The notes: generated by a model not told the origin, from the sequence alone. Shown: positions 6,518-14,806, counted from the stretch's first letter. The stretch is 32,068 bases of DNA from Micromonospora yasonensis (GCF_026013475.1 NZ_JAPDPH010000067.1:1-32068); one strand, 5' to 3'. Numbers and translations are program-made.

Positions 6518-8170
6518 TCAGCCGATCTCGAGGTTGGCCATCATTCCCATGTCTTCGTGTTCTGCGTTGTGGCAGTGGAAGAGGTACCGGCCGCGATAGC
6601 CGTCGAAGCGGGTGATGATCTCCGCCGACTCGCCGGGCCGCAGCGAGATGGTGTCCTTCAGGCCCGCGTCGTGAGCGAGCGGCTGCCGCCCGCCGCGGGA
6701 GAGTACCTGGAAGCCGACCAGATGCAGATGGACGGGGTGATGGACGTCGGCGATCAGCCGCCACACCCCGACGTCGCCGAGGTTCACGGTCACGTCGGTG
6801 CGCGCTGGGTCGAACGGCCGGCCGCCGATCAGCCAGCCGTGGTGGCCGTGCATGCGCCCGGCGCGGAAGGCGAACTCGCGCACCCGGACCGCGTCCGACT
6901 GGTGCCACGACGGCAGGTCGCGCGCCAGGACGGGCGGGATGCGGCTGTCGTCGGCGGCCTTGCGGGCGATCCGGAAGGCCATCACGTCGCGGGTGCGGCC
7001 GGCGCCCAGCCGGTTGCGGATCCGGACACGGTCGCCGCCGGGGACGTCCGTGAAGTCGACGATCAGGTCGTAGCGTTCGGCCGGGGCAATCGGCAGGGAT
7101 CGGTGGGTGACCGGTGCCGCAAGCAAGCCCTGGTCGGCGCCGATCTGGACGAGGTCGAGCCGGCGTCCGTCGTCGGTGACTGCTTCGAGCTCGTAGTGCC
7201 GGGCGTTGGAGGCGTTCAGGATGCGCAGCCGGTATCGGGCCGCGTCGACCTCGTGCACCGGCCATGGGGCGCCGTTGACCAGGATCACGTCGCCGAGGAC
7301 TCCGGCGAGATAGGATTCGCGGACGCCCGGCCGGTCCCGCAGGCTGGGGTCGAGGGCGGGGTATTTGAGGTTGCCGTCACTGTCGAACGCGCGGTCGGCG
7401 ATCATCAGCGGCACCTCACGGGCGCCGGCGGGCAGGCCGAGCGCGTCCTCGGCGTCGTCGCGCACGAAGTGCAGCCCGGCCAGTCCCCGCCAGATCGCGG
7501 GTGCGGTGAAGTCCATCCGGTGGTCGTGGTACCAGAGCATCGTCGGCCGCTGGTCCGTCGGGAACGTGTAGTCCCGGGTCAGCCTCGTCACCACGGCCCG
7601 TGGATCGCGCATCCCGGCCATCCCGCTCGGGCCGCTCATGGCGCTCATGCCGTCCATCAGGGACATGTCGGCCATCTGATGCATGGCCGACGTCCCGCCG
7701 GCGGGTTCCGGCCAGGCTTCGGGCAGGACGAGGTCGGTCGGGTATCCGTCGGGAGTCGGTGTGTTCCGCCCGCCGTGCAGGTGCACGACGGTCGGGACGG
7801 GGAGCTCGTTGCGATGCGTCACGGTGATCGGCCGGCCGCGGCGCGCCTCGATCGTCGGCCCCGGGAACGTTCCCTCGTACGTCCACATCGGTGTCCTGAC
7901 ACCGGGCAGGATCTCCACCTTCACCTCGCGCTGCGTCACCTTATACCGGTCGACGCCGCCGGAGGTGCTGACCGGCTTCAGCACCGGGGGAAGCGGCAAC
8001 GGCGTGCGGAACGCGGGTGGCAGCGGGATGGCGCTGCGCAACTCGGCGCCGGTGGCCGCCGGGCGGCGGGACAGCGCGGCCGCGGCCGACAGCCCGGTGG
8101 CCGCTGTCAGCCCGAGTGTGCCGCCGATACCCAGCAGCCGGCGCCTGGTCATGCCAGGGTTCCTACGCAC
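6518..8170 (-). CDS. Tat-exported multicopper oxidase (bilirubin oxidase/CotA/CueO-like)
   Basis: A 550-aa three-domain laccase-like oxidase that couples oxidation of a substrate (often Cu(I), Mn(II) or phenolics) to reduction of O2 to water. The N-terminus has a twin-arginine signal (MTRRRLLGIGGTLG) with a hydrophobic segment. Copper ligands appear in order: HLHGG, WYHDHRMD, HHPVHLHLVGFQ and HCHNAEHEDMGMM, the last carrying the type-1 Cys, His and axial Met. A methionine-rich insert (MHQMADMSLMDGMSAMSG) sits before WYHDH, recalling the Cu(I)-binding insert of CueO. I chose the GTG at 8168-8170 because AGGAGG lies 6 nt upstream. This overlaps the end of the upstream gene by 8 nt, so translation is coupled. 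Copper homeostasis is likely but not proven. Confidence 0.93.
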   Translation of the reverse strand: MRRNPGMTRRRLLGIGGTLGLTAATGLSAAAALSRRPAATGAELRSAIPLPPAFRTPLPLPPVLKPVSTSGGVDRYKVTQREVKVEILPGVRTPMWTYEGTFPGPTIEARRGRPITVTHRNELPVPTVVHLHGGRNTPTPDGYPTDLVLPEAWPEPAGGTSAMHQMADMSLMDGMSAMSGPSGMAGMRDPRAVVTRLTRDYTFPTDQRPTMLWYHDHRMDFTAPAIWRGLAGLHFVRDDAEDALGLPAGAREVPLMIADRAFDSDGNLKYPALDPSLRDRPGVRESYLAGVLGDVILVNGAPWPVHEVDAARYRLRILNASNARHYELEAVTDDGRRLDLVQIGADQGLLAAPVTHRSLPIAPAERYDLIVDFTDVPGGDRVRIRNRLGAGRTRDVMAFRIARKAADDSRIPPVLARDLPSWHQSDAVRVREFAFRAGRMHGHHGWLIGGRPFDPARTDVTVNLGDVGVWRLIADVHHPVHLHLVGFQVLSRGGRQPLAHDAGLKDTISLRPGESAEIITRFDGYRGRYLFHCHNAEHEDMGMMANLEIG

Positions 8171-8609
8171 TGTCGTCCTCCTCACCCGTGGCCGGCCCGA
8201 TTGGCCCGCTCCACACAGCGATGAACTGCACGACGAGCCCGACGATGGTCAGCACCCCCAGCGGGAGGTGCAGCCACAGCGTCCCGTCCAGCCCGGCGAA
8301 GTACTGCACCGTCTCGGCCGCCACCAAGGCCAGCGTGGCCAGGCACAGCCAGGCCTGACGCAGCCGGACCCAGACCACGACCGCCGCGATCAGCTGTAGG
8401 TAGCCGAGGGAGGTGACGATGTTGGCGCCGACCTCGTGCCAGCGCAGGCCGTCGAAGTCGCCGCTGAGATAGATGCCGGCGAACACCGGTTGCCCGAAGA
8501 TCGCCACCATGTGTGCGCTGACGATGAACCGCAGGATCCATCCGGCGGGGCTCACCCGGTGTGCGGCATCGGTGCGGGCCGGGCCGATGCGCTCGGCTGT
8601 GGTCGCCAT
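8163..8609 (-). CDS. Small four-helix membrane protein in operon with multicopper oxidase
   Basis: A 148-aa integral membrane protein with four hydrophobic segments: RFIVSAHMVAIFGQPVFAGI, IVTSLGYLQLIAAVVVWV, LCLATLALVAAETVQYF and LPLGVLTIVGLVVQFIAVW. Histidines near the first and last helices (SAHMV, LWLHLPLG) could bind haem or a metal, but that is inference. AGGAGG about 7 nt before the ATG supports the start. It precedes the copper oxidase, and its stop codon lies within the oxidase start region (8-nt overlap), so the two are co-translated and probably act together. I do not recognise a named family. Confidence 0.85.
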   Translation of the reverse strand: MATTAERIGPARTDAAHRVSPAGWILRFIVSAHMVAIFGQPVFAGIYLSGDFDGLRWHEVGANIVTSLGYLQLIAAVVVWVRLRQAWLCLATLALVAAETVQYFAGLDGTLWLHLPLGVLTIVGLVVQFIAVWSGPIGPATGEEDDSA

Positions 8610-8650
8610 GAGGCGCCCTCCTGATTCCGCTCTCGATTCGTTCGATGGGA

Positions 8651-8687
8651 CGATCGCGCCCCGGGAGGGAGATCCGGGGCGCGATCG
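8651..8687 (-). terminator. Strong hairpin, probable terminator after the NmrA-like gene
   Basis: CGATCGCGCCCCGG and CCGGGGCGCGATCG form a perfect 14-bp stem around a 9-nt loop. It lies 14 bp past the stop of the NmrA-like gene and before the next minus-strand gene. There is no T-run, which is common for actinobacterial terminators. Confidence 0.75.
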
Positions 8688-8700
8688 GATGTGATGGCCG

Positions 8701-9543
8701 TCAGACCAGTGCGGGGTCGAAGGCCGCCGCGCGGTGGGCGGCCCACTGCGCGTAGGTGAAAGCCGGTCGCCCGGCGATCTCCTCGACCACAGGTGAGATG
8801 TCTGCGACCGTGCCGTCCCGAGCGGCCAACCCGGCGATGAGCTGGTCGATTACGGAGGCGAGCATGCCGTGGTGCAGCATCTGCTCCCGGTACTGGTCCG
8901 GGGGCACCTCCTCGAACCGCAGCGGCCGCCCGATCGCCTCGGCGATGATCCGCACGCGCTCGATCTGGGTCAGCGACTGCGGCCCGGTGAGCACGGGGGC
9001 CTCGCCGACGCGCCGTTCAAGCAGGGCGCGTACGGCGACCGCGGCGATGTCGCGCGGGTCGACGGGGGCCATCGCGGCGTTCCCGTAGACCCCGCGGACG
9101 ACCGCGCCGTTGCCGATCTGCGGCGCCCAGGCCAGGTCGTTGGTCATGAACGCGCCGGGACGCACGAAGGTCCACGGCAGCCCGGAGTCCAGGACCGCCT
9201 GTTCGAGGCGCTGGTGCTGTCCGCCGATGAATCCTGGGGTCTCGGACAGGACGCTCGACGACGACAACAGCACGACATGTCGCAGGCCGGCTCGCCGCGC
9301 CGCGTCGAGGAAACCGTCCGCCCCCGCGAAGGCCGGGGACATCAGGAACGCCCGTCCGACGCCGGAGAGCGCCGCCGGCAGGGATTCGGGCCGGGCCAGG
9401 TCTCCGCGTACGACCTCGACGCCGTCCGGGAAGGAACGGCTGTGGGGCTCGCGGCTCAGGATACGTACTCTCTCGCCCGCGTCGAGCAGTTCGCGGACGA
9501 CGTTGGCACCGACGTTTCCGGTGCCGCCGGTGACAAGGATCAT
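8701..9543 (-). CDS. NmrA-like NAD(P)-binding reductase/epimerase
   Basis: A 280-aa atypical short-chain dehydrogenase of the NmrA/HSCARG type. The Rossmann motif is at the very N-terminus (MILVTGGTGNVGANVVRELL), followed by RGDLARPESLPAAL, VVLLSSSSV and PWTFVRPGAFMTN. These proteins either reduce small substrates or act as NAD(P)H sensors. The usual YxxxK is absent, as in the NmrA group. The ATG at 9541-9543 follows GGAGGGACC. An upstream extension of the frame has no family similarity. It lies 59 bp after the SnoaL-like gene on the same strand, so both are probably under the divergent LysR regulator. Confidence 0.9.
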   Translation of the reverse strand: MILVTGGTGNVGANVVRELLDAGERVRILSREPHSRSFPDGVEVVRGDLARPESLPAALSGVGRAFLMSPAFAGADGFLDAARRAGLRHVVLLSSSSVLSETPGFIGGQHQRLEQAVLDSGLPWTFVRPGAFMTNDLAWAPQIGNGAVVRGVYGNAAMAPVDPRDIAAVAVRALLERRVGEAPVLTGPQSLTQIERVRIIAEAIGRPLRFEEVPPDQYREQMLHHGMLASVIDQLIAGLAARDGTVADISPVVEEIAGRPAFTYAQWAAHRAAAFDPALV

Positions 9544-9602
9544 GGCGGTCCCTCCGCTTGGTTTCTTCGAGGCCGCCGACCGGAGCCGGCATCCGCGTAC
9601 GG

Positions 9603-10034
9603 TCAGGGCTGGAGGTCGACCACGCCTTTGCCGCTCCGGATGTCGAGCGGCACCGAGACCTGGTCGTGGGTGATCAACCAAACGCCGTCGATCTTCTGGA
9701 GGCAGTAGGTGACCCTGACCCACATGCCGTCCGTTGCCACCCCGTTCCGCAACGTGCCGCTGAGGCGGGCGAAGGCGTATCCGAACGCCATGTCGTCGCC
9801 CGCGACGACGGTCAGGTCGCGAACCTCGTAGGCCAGACGGTCGAAGGCCTCGAACACACGGGCCCAGTTCGCGAGCTTCGCCGCGATGCCGACGTGTTGC
9901 AGCGGCGGCTCGACGTCGAAGGACACGACGTCCGGCGCGTAGAGCTGCTTCAGGCCCTCGAGGTCCTTGGCGGTGACTCGGTCGACGATCGTGTCGATCT
10001 GCCGGCGGATCCCGGCTGCGTCATGATTTCCCAT
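9603..10034 (-). CDS. SnoaL-like / NTF2-fold protein
   Basis: A 143-aa protein with the cone-shaped NTF2-like fold typical of SnoaL/ketosteroid-isomerase-like proteins: IDTIVDRVTAKDLEGLKQLY, APDVVSFDVEPP, then alternating strands ending in WLITHDQVSVPLDI. Such proteins are cyclases, isomerases or stress-related small-molecule binders; the exact reaction cannot be told. It is the first gene of a two-gene minus-strand unit with the NmrA-like reductase and is divergent from the LysR gene. A reductase plus NTF2 protein under LysR control fits detoxification or secondary metabolism of a small carbonyl compound (inference). Confidence 0.85.
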   Translation of the reverse strand: MGNHDAAGIRRQIDTIVDRVTAKDLEGLKQLYAPDVVSFDVEPPLQHVGIAAKLANWARVFEAFDRLAYEVRDLTVVAGDDMAFGYAFARLSGTLRNGVATDGMWVRVTYCLQKIDGVWLITHDQVSVPLDIRSGKGVVDLQP

Positions 10035-10051
10035 GCCGTCGACGCTATGAC

Positions 10052-10072
10052 CTTGGAGTTATGCTGTCCAAG
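10052..10072. promoter_or_regulatory. Candidate LysR operator between divergent genes
   Basis: CTTGGA-N9-TCCAAG, a perfect 6-bp inverted repeat in the 72-bp gap between the SnoaL-like gene and the LysR gene. It contains T-N11-A-type spacing, as expected of LTTR boxes. The motif CGCTATGAC also occurs twice flanking it, at about 10043 and 10080. Confidence 0.55.
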
Positions 10073-10106
10073 ACCAGTATCGCTATGACGTTATGCGTCG
10101 GGAGGC

Positions 10107-11009
10107 ATGGTGGAGCTGAACTCGCTCCGGCAGTTCCTGGTGGTGGCGCGGCTGGAACACCTCAGCCGGGCCGCCGACGAGTTGCGCGTCGCCCAGCCGT
10201 CACTGAGTCGCACCATCGGCCGACTGGAGAGCGAACTGGGGGTGCCGCTGTTCGACCGGAGCGGGCGCCTCCGGCTGAACGACACCGGCAAGCTCTTCCG
10301 CGACCACGTCGAACGCGCCCTCGGCGAACTCGACGCCGGACGACGCGCCGTCGCCGAGGCCGCAAGTCAGGGCCTGGGCAGCGTGAGACTGGCGTCGGAG
10401 ACCTTCCTCACCCTCACCGGGCCACTGGCGGCCTTCAAACGCGCCCATCCCGCCATCGAGATCGAACTCCACTGGTCGCCAGCGGAGGACATGGGCCGCC
10501 GCCTGCGCGCCCAGGACGTCGATCTGTGCATCGCCTCGCAGCCGATCCACGCCGAAGGCCTGGAATCGGCGCACCTGTTCGACGAAGCGGTGGCGGTGGT
10601 GGCGCCGCTCGGCCACCCGCTGGCGGACCGCACGATGGTGACCGTCGACGAACTCGCCAACCAGTCCTTCATCACCGCCCGAAAGGGACATTGGCTCCGC
10701 CGGCTGCTCGACCGCCTCTTCGCCGCCCGCGGCCTCACGCCGAAAATCGTCTGCGAAAGCGACGAGCACAGCGCCATCGCCAGCATGATCAGCGCCGGAC
10801 TCGGCATCGGCCTGGTCCCCGCCTTTGCCCGCCGCAGCGCCCCGCACGCCCCGGTCGCCTGGATCACCGTCGACAGCGCCGAGTGCCGACGCACAGTCAC
10901 CCTCTACTGGGGCGCCGACAGCCACCTGTCAGCCGCCGCCCGCCTGATGCGCACCACGATCACCCGCTGGGACTGGACAACCGGCGCGCCGCAAGGCGAA
11001 CGGCCCTGA
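10107..11009 (+). CDS. LysR-family transcriptional regulator
   Basis: A 300-aa LTTR. The N-terminal winged HTH covers residues ~1-60 (LNSLRQFLVVARLEHLSRAA, then QPSLSRTIGRLESELGVPLF and DRSGRLRLNDTGKLF). The substrate-binding domain follows (~90-290), with LELHW-like strands and the hinge SAGLGIGLVPAFARR. The ATG at 10107 follows GGGAGG closely. It is divergent from the SnoaL/NmrA pair with a candidate operator in the gap. LTTRs commonly activate the divergent unit in response to a substrate, so that pair is the likely target. Confidence 0.93.
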   Translation: MVELNSLRQFLVVARLEHLSRAADELRVAQPSLSRTIGRLESELGVPLFDRSGRLRLNDTGKLFRDHVERALGELDAGRRAVAEAASQGLGSVRLASETFLTLTGPLAAFKRAHPAIEIELHWSPAEDMGRRLRAQDVDLCIASQPIHAEGLESAHLFDEAVAVVAPLGHPLADRTMVTVDELANQSFITARKGHWLRRLLDRLFAARGLTPKIVCESDEHSAIASMISAGLGIGLVPAFARRSAPHAPVAWITVDSAECRRTVTLYWGADSHLSAAARLMRTTITRWDWTTGAPQGERP

Positions 11010-11270
11010 GCAGCGCCTGGTCTTCGCCGGTGTCGACCTCGCTCTGCCAGACGCAGTAGCCAAAGTGCTGGAGGTCCTGACCAAGCTGCGCTGCTGTCCC
11101 CGCCGCTCGACCGCGATCGTGCAGGCCATCCTCGTCCTGCACGAGGTCGAGACCAGCCGCAACTCAGGATGAAAAGGGCTCCATGATCAGGATGGGGTGG
11201 TGCGGACGACCTCGTCCAAGGGCGGGAGGTGACACTGGGACGAACGGCACCTATCTGTGCCATGTGCGGT
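11010..11270. other. Gap between LysR and deaminase genes
   Basis: I see no intact gene. A plus-strand frame ends at about 11172 with TAIVQAILVLHEVETSRNSG, and the minus strand has a frame with HFGYCVWQSEVDTGEDQALL. Either might be a transposase relic, but I cannot name it. Confidence 0.4.
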
Positions 11271-11696
11271 CTAGTAGTAGTTGTCGATCGGCTGGCGCGC
11301 CTCGTCGAACAGGGCCGGCCCCTCGTACCGTACCGGGGGCAGGGGCGGGGTGGCCGGCTTGATCTCCTCGAACTGTTCTGCGGACAGGGCGTACACCACC
11401 CGGCCGAGGCCGGACCGGGTGATCGCGGTCGTGCACATCGGGCAGGGCTGGCAACTGGTGAACATGGTGGTGTCCGCGGCCACGTCGGGGGCGAGTTCCC
11501 GAGCGGCCCAGCGGGCCAGTTTGAGTTCCGGGTGGGCGGTGATGTCTGAGTCGGAGAGCACGGTGTTGTGGTCCTCGATCAGGACGGTGCCGTCCGCGCC
11601 GACCAGCAACGAGCCGAACGGCCGTTCGCCGGATGCCCCGGCCTTGTTGGCGAGTTCCACGGCACCGCGGAGAAACTTCTCGTCGTCGGGGGTCAT
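11271..11696 (-). CDS. Cytidine/deoxycytidylate-type nucleoside deaminase
   Basis: A 141-aa zinc deaminase of the CMP/dCMP (guanine deaminase/TadA-like) family. The zinc site is visible as TAHPELKLARWA (HxE, with Pro where Ala is usual) and CQPCPMC (PCxxC). Also seen is ERPFGSLLVGADGTVL, the substrate-binding strand. The start at 11696 has AGGAGG 5 nt upstream. It overlaps the stop of the LLM oxidoreductase (TCA/CAT overlap, an ATGA junction), so both are co-translated. The true substrate (guanine, cytosine or another aminopurine) cannot be told. The HPE variant is the only oddity. Confidence 0.92.
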   Translation of the reverse strand: MTPDDEKFLRGAVELANKAGASGERPFGSLLVGADGTVLIEDHNTVLSDSDITAHPELKLARWAARELAPDVAADTTMFTSCQPCPMCTTAITRSGLGRVVYALSAEQFEEIKPATPPLPPVRYEGPALFDEARQPIDNYY

Positions 11697-12544
11697 CGGT
11701 CCTCCTGGGATTTGTGGTACGCGGCCACGGCCGCGAGAGTCTGCCAGGCGCGCTCGGGCTGGCGGATCTCGGTCAGGTCGCCGTTGAACGGGTCGAGTAC
11801 CACCGTCTCCGCGCCGAGCAGACGGATCTGGTCGATGTCGGCGATGATCTGGTCGATGGTGCCGACCCCGGCGAGCCGGTCCGGGGCGGTGACCGCTTCT
11901 CGGGTCTGCCGGAGTTGGATGCGTGGCGCCAACGCTGGCACCGGGCGGCCGAGTTCGTCGGCGGTGGCCTTCAGCCGCCCGGCTGCCTCCGCCAGCCATC
12001 CGGGCGTGACCCGCAGCGGGTGCCAGGCGTCACCGAGCCGTGCCGCGCGGCGGATGCCGGCGTCGCTGTTGCCGCCGACCCAGATTGGGATCGGGGCCGT
12101 GTCGTAGTCGTCGGTGTTGCGCCAGGCGTCGCGTATGGCGTGCAGGTACTCGTCAGTGAGCGCGCCGCGCCGCCGGAACGGCACGCCAAGCGCCTCGAAC
12201 TCCTGACGGGCCCAGCCGACGCCGACGCCGAGGACGAGCCGGCCGTCGCTGAGCCGGTTGAGGTTCGCCGCCATCCGGGCGGTGAGCAGCGGGTGCCGGT
12301 ACGGGACGATGAGCACGGTCGTGCCCAGCCGGACCCGGTGGGTCACCCCGGCCAGCCAGGACAGCGTGGTGAACGGCTCGTAGAACGGCGCCGGATACTT
12401 CTCGGCCACGTCTGGGGTCACCGCGATGTGGTCGGAAACCATCAGCAGGTCGTAGCCGAGACCCTCGACCGTCTGCGCCCACTGTCGCAGCATGCCGGGG
12501 TCGGTGCCCGGGGCGAAGTTCGGTACGTTCACGCCGATTTGCAC
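11693..12544 (-). CDS. LLM-class F420-dependent oxidoreductase
   Basis: A 283-aa luciferase-like TIM-barrel protein of the F420-dependent type. It starts QIGVNVPNFAPGTDP and has DLLMVSDHIAVTPD (the SDH motif), RVRLGTTVLIVPYRHPLLTA, LSDGRLVLGVGVGWARQEF and the late PIPIWVGGNS, all typical of the family. The start is a GTG at 12542-12544. A TAGCCT -10 (complement of 12552-12557) lies 7 nt upstream and suggests a leaderless mRNA. The stop overlaps the start of the deaminase. The Lrp-family gene is divergent and is the natural regulator. Coupling to a deaminase suggests nitrogen-heterocycle or nucleobase metabolism (inference). Confidence 0.93.
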   Translation of the reverse strand: MQIGVNVPNFAPGTDPGMLRQWAQTVEGLGYDLLMVSDHIAVTPDVAEKYPAPFYEPFTTLSWLAGVTHRVRLGTTVLIVPYRHPLLTARMAANLNRLSDGRLVLGVGVGWARQEFEALGVPFRRRGALTDEYLHAIRDAWRNTDDYDTAPIPIWVGGNSDAGIRRAARLGDAWHPLRVTPGWLAEAAGRLKATADELGRPVPALAPRIQLRQTREAVTAPDRLAGVGTIDQIIADIDQIRLLGAETVVLDPFNGDLTEIRQPERAWQTLAAVAAYHKSQEDR

Positions 12545-12576
12545 GCGATCCAGGCTAGCCAGCGTGGGTCCGGCGT

Positions 12577-12591
12577 GGAACACCTTGTTCC
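12577..12591. promoter_or_regulatory. 15-bp palindrome, candidate Lrp/AsnC operator
   Basis: GGAACA-CCT-TGTTCC lies in the 93-bp gap between the LLM gene and the Lrp gene. It overlaps the probable -35 (TTCCAC on the minus strand, 12575-12580) of the LLM promoter. A second inverted repeat (AGCCAGC at 12557, GCTGGCT at 12600) flanks it. Length and symmetry fit AsnC/Lrp sites. Confidence 0.6.
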
Positions 12592-12637
12592 CTGCCTTTG
12601 CTGGCTTTCGCCGTGGATCCGCCGGTAGATTGGCGCA

Positions 12638-13096
12638 ATGGCCGAGAATATTGACGCCGTCGATTGGTCCATCCTGACCGAGTTGCAGGGCGACGGCCGC
12701 CTGCCGATCACCGAGCTCAGCCGGCGGGTCAAGCTGAGCGCGTCGGCCACCAGCGAGCGGGTCAGGCGACTGGAGAGCATCGGTGTGATCACCGGTTACC
12801 GCGCCGAGGTCGACCTGCCCAAGGCGGGCTTCGCCGTGCTCGCAGTGGTCCGGCTGAAGTATCCCGGCAGTCGGCACGAACCGCTGCACCGGCTGCTCGA
12901 GCGACGGTCGGAGATTCTGGAGTGCCTGCGCACCACCGGAGAGGACTGCTACCTGCTGAAGGTGGCCGCGACGTCGATGGCACACCTCGAACAGATCGTC
13001 AACGAACTCGCCGCGTTCGGCAGCACCACCACCAACGTGGTCTACAGCGCCACCCTGCCCTATCGCGGCCCGCGCCCGACCCCGCCCCACTCGTGA
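12638..13096 (+). CDS. Lrp/AsnC-family transcriptional regulator
   Basis: A 152-aa feast/famine regulator. The N-terminal HTH is DAVDWSILTELQGDGRLPIT, then LSRRVKLSASATSERVRRLE and IGVITGYRAEVD. The C-terminal RAM ligand domain follows (FAVLAVVRLKYPG to NVVYSATLPYRGP). A TAGATT -10 at 12626-12631 lies 6 nt before the ATG, so the mRNA is probably leaderless. It is divergent from the LLM oxidoreductase and deaminase, with a 15-bp palindrome between them. Autoregulation and control of that pair are likely. The ligand is unknown, possibly an amino acid. Confidence 0.94.
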   Translation: MAENIDAVDWSILTELQGDGRLPITELSRRVKLSASATSERVRRLESIGVITGYRAEVDLPKAGFAVLAVVRLKYPGSRHEPLHRLLERRSEILECLRTTGEDCYLLKVAATSMAHLEQIVNELAAFGSTTTNVVYSATLPYRGPRPTPPHS

Positions 13097-13357
13097 CCCG
13101 GCGTACGAAGGCCTCCGCCGCGCGGGAACGACCGCAGCCCGATGAGCGCGCCGCCCCACCCGTGCTCCAGGGCCCGGGCCTGGCTGGTGAGGGTCTGCAG
13201 GCTGCAGGCATTTCACCTGAAGCCGAGTAAGCGGGGCGTCCTGGTCGTGCTGGCGAGGAGGGGTGTGGTCGCCACGACAGCCCTCTCCGGTCCGGTGCGC
13301 CGCGATTTCCTGCGTTGGGGCCGCGCCGCCGTGTCGTGCGGGCCGATACTCCTCTGC
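13097..13357. other. Gap between Lrp regulator and MFS gene
   Basis: The two genes converge here. I see no gene, no clear hairpin and no recognisable relic in it. Confidence 0.5.
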
Positions 13358-14806
13358 TCATGCATGACCGGCACCCTCCGATCCATGCAGGTTCGGCCGG
13401 GCGGTGACCAGGACGGCGGCGAGGACCGCGCCCGCGAGCAGCAGCGCCGCGGCCCAGGCGGCGGCCACCGTGTACCCGTGGATGAGCGCCTCGGCGTGGG
13501 GGCGCGAGCGTGCGTAGCCCGCGGTCGCTGCGGCGGCTGTGGTGTTGAGCACCGCGACGCCGAGCGACCCGCCGATCTGCTGTGACGTGTTGACCACGGC
13601 AGCGGCGACGCCTCCGTCGCGCGGGTCCACTCGCTGGGTCGCGGCGTTCATCGCGGGTACGAACACCCAGCCGATGCCCAGGCCGAGCAGGACCTCGGCG
13701 GGCAGTACCCGGCCCGCGTACCCGGATGCCGAGTTGAGCGTGGTCAGCAGCAGCATGGCGACGGCGGCCGTCACCAGGCCCGGGACGATCAGGGTCCGCG
13801 GTCGTCGGTGCGGCAGCAGGCGGCCGGCGAGTTGTGCGCTGACCAGTACCGCGGCCGACAGCGGGAGGAACGCCAACCCGGCGCGGAGCGGCCGGTACCC
13901 GAGGAAGACCTGCAGGTAGTACGTCAGGAACAGGAATACGCCGAGCATCCCGGCGACCGCCGAAGCCACGGCCAGGTACGCGCCGACGCGGTTCCGGTCT
14001 CCCACGATCCGCAACGGGAGCAACGGGGCGGCCACCCGGGTCTGCACGACCGCGAAGGTGGCGAGCAGCAGCACCCCCGCGACCAGCGGGCCGGCCACCC
14101 GGGCGGAGGTCCAGCCATGCGAGGCCGCCTGGGCGCAGCCGTACACGAGCGCGACCAGGCCGGCGGTCGCCAGTAGGGCGCCGGGTACGTCCAGGCGCAC
14201 CCGCCCCGGCGGCCGGACGTCGTCGAGGAGCGCGGTGCCGCCCGCGATCGCGACGATCGCGACGGGCAGGTTGATGTAGAGGCACCAACGCCAGTTCGCG
14301 TCCGCGAGCGCACCGCCGAGCACCAGCCCGAGCGCGCCCCCGCCGCCGGCGACGGCCCCGAAGACGGCGAAGGCCCTGGCCCGGTCCGCCGGCGCGGTGA
14401 AGGTGACCGTGAGCAGCGATAGCACGGTCGGCGCGAGCAGTGCCGCGAACCCACCCTGCAAGGCGCGGGCGGTGACCAGCACGCCGAGATCGGGGGCGGC
14501 GCCGCCCAGCGCGGAGGCGGCCGCGAACCCGATGAGGCTGACGACGAAGGCGCGCTTGCGTCCCGCGTAGTCGGCGACGCGGCCGCCGAGCAACAGCAGC
14601 CCGCCGAACGCCAGGGTGTACCCGGTGATCACCCACTGCCGGTCGGCGTCGGAGAACCGCAGCGCGGACTGCGCGGACGGCAGCGCGACGTTCATAACGG
14701 TGGCGTCGAGCGCGATCATGAGCTGCGCGAGCGAGACGAACGCCAGCCCGAGCCAGCGTCGGCGGCCGGTCCGCTCCGCCCCGCGCAAAATGGCGGCGGT
14801 GCTCAC
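13358..14806 (-). CDS. DHA2-type (14-TM) MFS drug exporter
   Basis: A 482-aa major facilitator of the EmrB/QacA drug:H+ antiporter family. Motifs include LDATVMNVALPSAQSALRFS and WVITGYTLAFGGLLLLGGRV, motif A as DYAGRKR and LPEVLLGLGIGWVFVP-like loops, plus DGGVAAAVVNTSQQIGGSLG near the C-terminal half. About 14 hydrophobic segments are visible. The start is the GTG at 14804-14806, which overlaps the stop of the SnoaL-like gene by 4 nt (GTGA). The divergent TetR gene and the palindrome upstream of the operon indicate drug-inducible export. The compound is unknown. Confidence 0.94.
   Translation of the reverse strand: MSTAAILRGAERTGRRRWLGLAFVSLAQLMIALDATVMNVALPSAQSALRFSDADRQWVITGYTLAFGGLLLLGGRVADYAGRKRAFVVSLIGFAAASALGGAAPDLGVLVTARALQGGFAALLAPTVLSLLTVTFTAPADRARAFAVFGAVAGGGGALGLVLGGALADANWRWCLYINLPVAIVAIAGGTALLDDVRPPGRVRLDVPGALLATAGLVALVYGCAQAASHGWTSARVAGPLVAGVLLLATFAVVQTRVAAPLLPLRIVGDRNRVGAYLAVASAVAGMLGVFLFLTYYLQVFLGYRPLRAGLAFLPLSAAVLVSAQLAGRLLPHRRPRTLIVPGLVTAAVAMLLLTTLNSASGYAGRVLPAEVLLGLGIGWVFVPAMNAATQRVDPRDGGVAAAVVNTSQQIGGSLGVAVLNTTAAAATAGYARSRPHAEALIHGYTVAAAWAAALLLAGAVLAAVLVTARPNLHGSEGAGHA

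Noticed and set aside
12545..13216. N-terminal extension of the LLM frame beyond 12544
   Set aside because: It overlaps the Lrp gene on the other strand and has no family similarity; the family start motif begins at 12544.
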